From the NCBI RefSeq assembly GCF_000006445.2, contig NC_006049.2, positions 310,001 through 374,000 of the forward strand: a stretch of DNA of 64,000 nucleotides, in the 5' to 3' direction. The stretch is from Debaryomyces hansenii CBS767 (Eukaryota; Ascomycota; Pichiomycetes; Serinales; Debaryomycetaceae). The number at the start of each line of letters is the position of its first letter. The first letter of the stretch is position 1. The position numbers and the translations under genes were made by a program. The notes under the pieces are model-generated. The model was not told where the DNA came from and did not search any database. It saw only the letters and a program-made list of their open reading frames with translations. Shown here in pieces: positions 58,207 to 64,000 of the stretch.

Positions 58207-59487
58207 ATGTCCATTCAACAAACACCAACCAACGGTTTAACGGGAAAGATTTCAGGGTTAGATGTTTCCAACATGAAAGGAAAATCATTAACTGATAAAT
58301 TAGCTGCTGAAGCACAAGCTAAGGATGACTCGCAAACCAATTTGATCGACCAAAAGGTAGAGGTCAAGCGCATTAAAGATATAACACCAAAAGATGGTAA
58401 AAGCGCCGAAGACGTGACTAGAGAATTAGAAGAAGCAGAAAGAGTCCATCAAGAGTTCTTGAGCACACATAAGGCACACCGTCGCCTGTTAAAGAGCTTG
58501 GAAAAGGAAGAGCCATTATTGATTGAAAACACACGTCGTTTCGTTTTATTCCCAATCAAATACCACGAGATCTGGCAAATGTACAAGAAGGCCGAAGCAT
58601 CCTTCTGGACAGCTGAAGAAATCGATTTAGGTAAGGACACCCATGACTGGAACGAAAAATTGAACAACAACGAAAGATACTTCATTTCTAGAATCTTGGC
58701 ATTCTTTGCTGCTTCTGACGGTATTGTCAACGAGAATTTGGTTGAAAACTTCTCTGCTGAAGTTCAAGTTCCAGAAGCCAAGTGTTTCTACGGTTTCCAA
58801 ATCATGATGGAAAACATCCACTCTGAAACCTACTCGTTACTTATCGACACATACATCAAGGATCCAAAGGAAGCCGATTTCTTATTCAATGCTATTGACA
58901 ACATCCCATGTATCAAGAAGAAGGCTGACTGGGCTTTGAGATGGATCAACGATGATGATGCTTTATTCGGTGAAAGATTAGTTGCTTTTGCTGCTGTTGA
59001 AGGTATCTTCTTCAGTGGTTCATTTGCTTCTATTTTCTGGTTAAAGAAGAGAGGTTTAATGCCTGGTTTAACCTTCTCTAACGAATTAATCTGTCGTGAT
59101 GAAGGTTTACACACTGACTTCGCATGTTTATTATTCTCCCACTTACAAAACAGACCAGATGCTGTTATCGTTGAAAGAATTATTACGGAAGCAGTTACTA
59201 TCGAAAAAGAATTCTTCGTTGACGCTTTACCAATCTCTTTATTAGGTATGAACTGTAACTTAATGTGTCAATACGTTGAGTTTGTTGCTGATAGATTATT
59301 AGTTGCCTTAGGTAACAAGAAGGTTTACAACGTCACCAACCCATTCGACTTCATGGAAAACATTTCCTTAGCCGGAAAGACCAACTTCTTCGAAAAGAGA
59401 GTCAGTGACTACCAAAAGGCTGGTGTCATGGCATCAACCACTGACTCAAAATCATCAAACTCTTTCTCCTTTGATGAAGATTTCTAA
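58207..59487 (+). CDS. RNR2: Ribonucleotide reductase small subunit R2
   Basis: 426 residues from the ATG at 58207 (the TTG-led extension is ignored). Iron ligands and radical site are all present: Asp171 (AASDG), Glu202 and His205 (ENIHSE), Tyr209 (the radical tyrosine), Glu265 (AVEGIFF), Glu299 and His302 (RDEGLH). The C-terminal FSFDEDF tail binds the large subunit. The enzyme makes dNTPs with R1 (Rnr1). This is the active R2 (Rnr2 type), not the Rnr4 paralogue, which lacks several ligands. Codon use is strongly biased to TTA, GGT and GAA. Promoter has MCB and X-box-like sites. Confidence 0.97.
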   Translation: MSIQQTPTNGLTGKISGLDVSNMKGKSLTDKLAAEAQAKDDSQTNLIDQKVEVKRIKDITPKDGKSAEDVTRELEEAERVHQEFLSTHKAHRRLLKSLEKEEPLLIENTRRFVLFPIKYHEIWQMYKKAEASFWTAEEIDLGKDTHDWNEKLNNNERYFISRILAFFAASDGIVNENLVENFSAEVQVPEAKCFYGFQIMMENIHSETYSLLIDTYIKDPKEADFLFNAIDNIPCIKKKADWALRWINDDDALFGERLVAFAAVEGIFFSGSFASIFWLKKRGLMPGLTFSNELICRDEGLHTDFACLLFSHLQNRPDAVIVERIITEAVTIEKEFFVDALPISLLGMNCNLMCQYVEFVADRLLVALGNKKVYNVTNPFDFMENISLAGKTNFFEKRVSDYQKAGVMASTTDSKSSNSFSFDEDF

Positions 59488-59719
59488 GTGGATCGCCTTA
59501 TGATCGCTTCATCACTTTATTTTAGGTAATTGGGTTTTTGTATTTGTATTTGTTTTATTGGTTAATGTTTAAGTCTGGTTACATATCTACATTGCTTACT
59601 TTGCTTTCCATTGCTTTTTCACGTTTTATTTCTCATTTAATAGTTTTATAAATTTGTATATTATGAAAAACATATTTTTATTATAAATGATTTTGTGTAA
59701 GAAGATTATATTGAAGTAG

Positions 59720-59725
59720 CTCATC
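59720..59725 (+). promoter_or_regulatory. PAC-like core upstream of TSR3
   Basis: CTCATC (reverse complement of GATGAG) lies 50 bp before the TSR3 ATG. A TGAAAAA stretch near 59663 resembles part of an RRPE. The match is weak but expected for a ribosome-biogenesis gene. Confidence 0.3.
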
Positions 59726-59775
59726 AAAAGATTTTAGAGATTATGAATATATATATCGATATGCTTATCTGAATA

Positions 59776-60777
59776 ATGGCAAAAGGAAAAAATAAGACAT
59801 CTGAAGAGAGAGCCAATAAGGCCAAAACTTCAAATGGCCATAAATCTAAACAACATCATATAAGAAAAGGAAGACAAGAAAATGGATCACAATCTCAGGA
59901 AGATGGTGAAAAATTTCCAGTGAAGTTAGCTATGTGGGATTTCGATCATTGTGATCCTAAGAGATGTTCAGGTAAAAAGTTAGAAAGGTTAGGACTTATC
60001 AAAAACTTAAGAGTAGGCCAAAAATTTAGTGGAATCGTTGTATCTCCTAATGGGAAAGGCGTGGTTTGTCCTGATGATAGAGAAATTGTGGAAACTTTTG
60101 GAAGTGCTGTTGTTGAATGCTCTTGGGCTAGGTTAGAAGAAGTTCCTTTTAATAAGATAGGTGGAAAGCATGAAAGATTATTGCCCTATTTGGTTGCGGC
60201 GAATCCTGTGAATTACGGAAAACCATGGAGATTGAACTGCGTTGAAGCTGTAGCAGCATGTTTCGCTATTGTGGGACATACTGACTGGGCCGAGCTTCTT
60301 TTGAGTAATTTCTCATGGGGCTTAACTTTCTTGAAAATTAACAAGGAATTGATCGATGTATATTCTAAGTGTACGGACTCCGACTCTGTTGAATCGGCCC
60401 AAAAGGAGTGGTTGGTGAAGATTGAAAATGAGGCTAAAGAACGTAAAGAACTCGCCCTGAAAGAGGATGTCTGGATGATGGGAAATGTAAATAGAGAAAA
60501 CGTAGATGACACTAAAGAGGATGATGATGAAGACGACGACGACGACGACGACGAAGAAGAAGAAGAAGATGATGATGATGATGATGATGAGGAAGATGTT
60601 GAATATGATAATCTTGGTAACATAATACTGAAAAAAGAAGTTAAGGTAGATAGTTTGGGAAATCTCATAGATGGCGATGAAGATGAGAGTAGTGATGAGC
60701 TGAATGAAGATGAGTCAGAAGAAGAAATTGAAGAAGAATTGTATGATAAGCTAGGAAATCTTATTATCAAAAGCTGA
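59776..60777 (+). CDS. TSR3: 18S rRNA aminocarboxypropyltransferase Tsr3
   Basis: 333 residues. A basic N-terminal extension is followed by the Tsr3 domain: LAMWDFDHCDPKRCSGKKL, VVSPNGKGVVCPDD, VVECSWARLEEVPF, HERLLPYLVAANPVNYGKPW and LNCVEAVAACFAIVGH. It transfers the acp group of S-adenosylmethionine to the hypermodified m1acp3 pseudouridine in helix 31 of 18S rRNA during late 40S maturation. The C-terminal 90 residues are almost entirely acidic with three D-x-LGN-(I/L)-I repeats (near 280, 294 and 326). Length is near the yeast protein (313). Confidence 0.95.
   Translation: MAKGKNKTSEERANKAKTSNGHKSKQHHIRKGRQENGSQSQEDGEKFPVKLAMWDFDHCDPKRCSGKKLERLGLIKNLRVGQKFSGIVVSPNGKGVVCPDDREIVETFGSAVVECSWARLEEVPFNKIGGKHERLLPYLVAANPVNYGKPWRLNCVEAVAACFAIVGHTDWAELLLSNFSWGLTFLKINKELIDVYSKCTDSDSVESAQKEWLVKIENEAKERKELALKEDVWMMGNVNRENVDDTKEDDDEDDDDDDDEEEEEDDDDDDDEEDVEYDNLGNIILKKEVKVDSLGNLIDGDEDESSDELNEDESEEEIEEELYDKLGNLIIKS
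60520..60600. repeat. TSR3: GAT/GAC/GAA trinucleotide tract in TSR3
   Basis: A run of Asp and Glu codons (GAT, GAC, GAA) encodes the poly-acidic tail. The antisense frame becomes poly-Ser and appears open, but is not a gene. Confidence 0.85.
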
Positions 60778-61160
60778 AACTACGCACACGATGTTAATTT
60801 GAGTGGTATTTATAGTCCCAGTTTAGTATTCATAGGCGTTTCTGGATACATTGATTGAATTCGACTTCTTATCCAATAATCATCATGGAATAGACTTAGA
60901 TATGTGCTTTTTTTGCAGCAACAGCTAATATACTCTAATATTATTTATCAGACACTCAAGTTAAGTGTTCATGATTGTAAGAGTTTTACTACAAATAGTA
61001 TAAGTGTTGGTAGATTTCATGTACTTCGTAGATTCAAATCGAGACAGATGTCGACCCTTCGCTAAATTCGGCCAATCTCGCAGACATCAATTTTGCTAAC
61101 CCCATATTTGTCAATAGTCCTTTATTCATTTTATCAAGATCAATTTAACCGTAAATAACA
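60778..61160. other. Intergenic region between TSR3 and OXP1
   Basis: About 380 bp, AT-rich, with a T-run near 60910. No ORF, RNA or repeated element found. Confidence 0.4.
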
Positions 61161-64000
61161 ATGAAAGGAATTCAGATCGCAATTGATAGAGGTGGAACCT
61201 TTTGTGATTTTATTGCTAAATTCCCGGACAGGCCAGATTACGTATTTAAGTTATTATCTGTTGATCTCAATAATTATAAAGATGCACCAACTGAAGGAAT
61301 ACGTAGAATATTAGAAAGAGCACAAGACATCAAAATTCCAAAAGATGAAAAGCTTGGGTTAGAGTTAATTACGAGTATCCGGATGGGTACTACTGTGGCT
61401 ACGAATGCGTTATTAGAAAGGAAGGGAGCCAAAGTTTGCCTCATTACTACCAAAGGGTTTAAAGATGTTTTGGCTATTGGAAACCAAACAAGACCTCATA
61501 TATTTGATTTGACTGCCAAGAAGTTGGGACATTTGTATACTGATGTTATTGAAATTGATGAACGGGTTACCATTGAAGGATTTTCAGAAGGAGGTGGTGA
61601 TAAATTGAAAATTATGGACTCCGGGGAGCCAGAATTGACTCACGGTGTAACCGGAGATGTTGTTCGGGTCATAAAAAAACCTGACTATGAGAAAATAACG
61701 GAACAATTGACCGAACTATACAAGGGTGGTGAAATAAAGGCCATTGCGTTATGTTTGTTACATTCCTATACATACCCCGAACATGAATCAAAAATAGCTG
61801 AGATTTGTAGAAGTATTGGATTTCGAGTTTCTGTATCTCACAAGTTACAACCTATGATCGGTATGGTCAACCGTGCTTCATCAACTGTTGCTGATGCCTA
61901 TTTATCGCCTATAATCAACAATTATATTGAAGGTTTTGGTTCTGGATTTAAGGGTGGTTTAGAAGCATTTGGAAATAAATTATTATTCATGCAAAGTAAT
62001 GGTGGATTGTGTCCATGGTACAAATTTACTGGTTTAAAGGCCATCTTATCTGGTCCTGCGGGTGGTATGGTAGGATATGGCGAAACTTGCTATGATGATC
62101 TTTCCCAAAAGGCTACGATCGGTTTTGACGCGGGTGGTACGTCAACCGACGTTTCAAGGTATTCAGGTAGTTTAGAACATATTTATGATACTGTTGTCAG
62201 TGAAGTAAGTCTCCAAACGCCTCAATTAGATATATCAACCGTTGCTGCAGGAGGAGGATCGATGTTATTTTGGAGAAATGGTATGTTTGTTGTAGGTCCC
62301 GAATCTGCAGGATCTGATCCGGGGCCTGCTTGCTACAGAAAGGGTGGTCCATTGACTGTAACTGATGCCAATTTATTTTTGGGAAGATTATTGCCATATT
62401 ATTTCCCTAAAATTTTTGGTCCAAATCAAGATGAAGCCTTGGATTTTGACCTAACCTCAAAAAAGTTTAAGGAATTAACTGAAGAGATTAATAAGGATAA
62501 AGAATCTGAAGGTATAAAATTAACCCCGGAAGAAGTTGCTAGTGGATTTTTGAAAGTCGCAGTTGAATCCATGGCAAGACCTATTAGAAACTTGACAGAA
62601 GCAAAAGGTTTCGTAACTTCGGAACATAATTTGGCATGTTTTGGAGGATCTGGTGGTCAATTTTCTGTGTCTTTATCGAAAAATTTAGGAATCTCACATG
62701 TTGCAATTCATAAGTATTCTTCATTGCTTTCGGCATATGGTATCTATTTGGCAGATATCGTAATTGAAAAGCAATCACCGACATCATTCGAGTATTCACA
62801 AGAGAATTATAGCATCTTAGATCAAAAAATTGAACTGTTGGTAGATCAGGCATTTGAGGAATACCATGAGCAGGGATTAAGTCCTCTTGAAACATCTGTT
62901 GAGGTTTATTTAAACATGAGATATGTAGGATCTGATACTCATATATTAATTCAAAAGGGAAAAGATGAATATAACTTAGACTCCAAATTCATTGAAAGAC
63001 ATAACAATGAATTTGGCTTTACTTTGGATAGAAAGGTCCTAGTGGACGACCTTCAAGTTTTGTTTATAGTTAAGAGTACCAATAAGCAAAAAATTAACCC
63101 GTATAATGAATTTGCTCAAATGACCCACACAAAAAACGAAGATGAATCCAAGATAATGAATAAGATTTACTTTGAAGGTCAAGGATGGTTAGAATCGTCA
63201 GTTTATCATTTGCCTGATTTGAAAGTTGGTACGACCATCTGCGGACCATCAATAATTCTAGATGACACTCAAACAATTTTAATTGAGCCAAAGTCTCAAG
63301 CTTCAATTTTGTCAAATCATATTTTGATTGTAGTTGAACAAGAAGAAAAGCCTAAGATTTCAAACGAAGTTGTAGATCCAATTCAGTTATCGGTATTTGG
63401 TCACAGATTCATGTCTATTGCTGAACAAATGGGAAGAACTTTGCAGCAAACTGCAATTTCAACGAATATCAAAGAAAGGTTGGACTTTTCGTGTGCTTTG
63501 TTCGATCGTAATGGTGATTTAGTAGCTAATGCACCACATGTTCCAATTCATTTGGGAGCTATGTCGTTTGCTGTGAAGGCACAGAAAGAAATGTGGGAAG
63601 GTAAATTGCAAAAGGGTGATGTATTAGTTACTAATCATCCTCTGGCAGGCGGATCTCATTTGCCGGATATTACAGTTATTACTCCAGTTTTAGATAAGGA
63701 TAATAATCCAGTATTCTGGACAGCTTCAAGAGGACATCATGCTGATATTGGGTCTATTTCAGCTGGTTCAATGCCTCCAAATTCCAAAACAATTTTTGAC
63801 GAAGGAGCCGCAATCATAACACATAAATTGTGTTCAGATGGAAAGTTTGATGAAGAAGGTATAACCAGGCTTTTATTAGAAGAACCTGCCAAACATCCAG
63901 GTGGCTCGGGTACAAGAACATTGAGTGATAATATTTCCGACTTGAAAGCTCAAGTTGCGGCTAATTATAAGGGCATTATTTTATTGAATAGATTGATTGA
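61161..64000 (+). CDS. OXP1: 5-oxoprolinase (ATP-hydrolysing), 3' truncated by window
   Basis: 946 codons of an uninterrupted frame run from the ATG at 61161 to the window end. It starts MKGIQIAIDRGGTFCDFIAK, the HyuA-type ATPase signature, with RMGTTVATNALLERKGAK and GFDAGGTSTDVSRY. It continues into the HyuB part (SIAEQMGRTLQQTAISTNIKERLDFSCALFD, NHPLAGGSHLPDITVITPV, RGHHADIGS). This is the fused two-domain 5-oxoprolinase of about 1286 residues in S. cerevisiae, so about 340 residues are missing. It opens 5-oxoproline to glutamate in the glutathione cycle. Confidence 0.95.
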   Translation, partial: MKGIQIAIDRGGTFCDFIAKFPDRPDYVFKLLSVDLNNYKDAPTEGIRRILERAQDIKIPKDEKLGLELITSIRMGTTVATNALLERKGAKVCLITTKGFKDVLAIGNQTRPHIFDLTAKKLGHLYTDVIEIDERVTIEGFSEGGGDKLKIMDSGEPELTHGVTGDVVRVIKKPDYEKITEQLTELYKGGEIKAIALCLLHSYTYPEHESKIAEICRSIGFRVSVSHKLQPMIGMVNRASSTVADAYLSPIINNYIEGFGSGFKGGLEAFGNKLLFMQSNGGLCPWYKFTGLKAILSGPAGGMVGYGETCYDDLSQKATIGFDAGGTSTDVSRYSGSLEHIYDTVVSEVSLQTPQLDISTVAAGGGSMLFWRNGMFVVGPESAGSDPGPACYRKGGPLTVTDANLFLGRLLPYYFPKIFGPNQDEALDFDLTSKKFKELTEEINKDKESEGIKLTPEEVASGFLKVAVESMARPIRNLTEAKGFVTSEHNLACFGGSGGQFSVSLSKNLGISHVAIHKYSSLLSAYGIYLADIVIEKQSPTSFEYSQENYSILDQKIELLVDQAFEEYHEQGLSPLETSVEVYLNMRYVGSDTHILIQKGKDEYNLDSKFIERHNNEFGFTLDRKVLVDDLQVLFIVKSTNKQKINPYNEFAQMTHTKNEDESKIMNKIYFEGQGWLESSVYHLPDLKVGTTICGPSIILDDTQTILIEPKSQASILSNHILIVVEQEEKPKISNEVVDPIQLSVFGHRFMSIAEQMGRTLQQTAISTNIKERLDFSCALFDRNGDLVANAPHVPIHLGAMSFAVKAQKEMWEGKLQKGDVLVTNHPLAGGSHLPDITVITPVLDKDNNPVFWTASRGHHADIGSISAGSMPPNSKTIFDEGAAIITHKLCSDGKFDEEGITRLLLEEPAKHPGGSGTRTLSDNISDLKAQVAANYKGIILLNRLI

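Noticed and set aside
60213..60770. 185-codon minus-strand poly-Ser frame
   Set aside because: Antisense of the Asp/Glu tract in TSR3.

Overview
This window is nuclear DNA from a budding (ascomycete) yeast, most likely a CUG-clade species close to Debaryomyces; the genus is a low-confidence guess from composition and protein character. The genes are compact, AT-rich and mostly intronless. The few introns carry textbook yeast signals (GTATGT or GTACGT, TACTAAC, YAG). Almost every gene has a recognisable Saccharomyces counterpart. CUG decoding is supported by one informative site: a CTG codon in UFD1 (30290..30292) falls where I recall S. cerevisiae Ufd1 having Ser.

Layout. 1-6.6 kb: 3' end of the P5B ATPase YPK9, an Ato/Ady2-family transporter, VTC1, a spliced LYR-motif gene resembling human ETFRF1/LYRM5, and ANR2. 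7-14.7 kb: PBP1, COG4, YJU2 and spliced RPS24. 15.2-22.9 kb: a mitochondrial-type aldehyde dehydrogenase, RRN7, a tentative kinetochore CENP-Q/Okp1-like gene, a Tctex/Tda2-like gene with a large acidic insert, and a PDR16/17-type lipid-transfer protein. 23.3-31.8 kb: SER2, ABZ2, RRP7, an Nmd5/Sxm1 importin, UFD1 and HPT1. 33-40.1 kb: LHS1, MUD2/U2AF65 (spliced), BUB2, YOS1 and NCB2. 41-50.8 kb: UTP5, SMP3, RPT3, SHE9, a bacterial-type PI-PLC and a spliced Vps73-type MFS transporter. 51.4-64 kb: LIG4/DNL4, an SKG3/CAF120 PH protein, RNR2, TSR3 and the 5' part of 5-oxoprolinase OXP1, which runs off the end.

Functionally it is an ordinary chromosome arm with a dispersed set of housekeeping genes: ribosome biogenesis (RRN7, RRP7, UTP5, TSR3, RPS24), splicing (YJU2, MUD2), secretion (COG4, YOS1, LHS1, SMP3), proteolysis (UFD1, RPT3), and DNA and cell-cycle control (LIG4, RNR2, BUB2). 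Four genes need splicing for a full protein: the LYR gene, RPS24, MUD2 and the MFS transporter.

I found no transposon, CRISPR, tRNA or rRNA gene and no convincing new multi-gene system. The signals most worth following are: four tandem TTAGTAA (Yap1/Cap1-type) sites between the aldehyde dehydrogenase and RRN7; the CACCGG palindrome cluster beside them; a perfect Pho4-type site in front of VTC1; the acidic insert splitting the Tctex fold; the intron inside a splicing-factor gene; and a possible gene relic at 40.4-40.7 kb.
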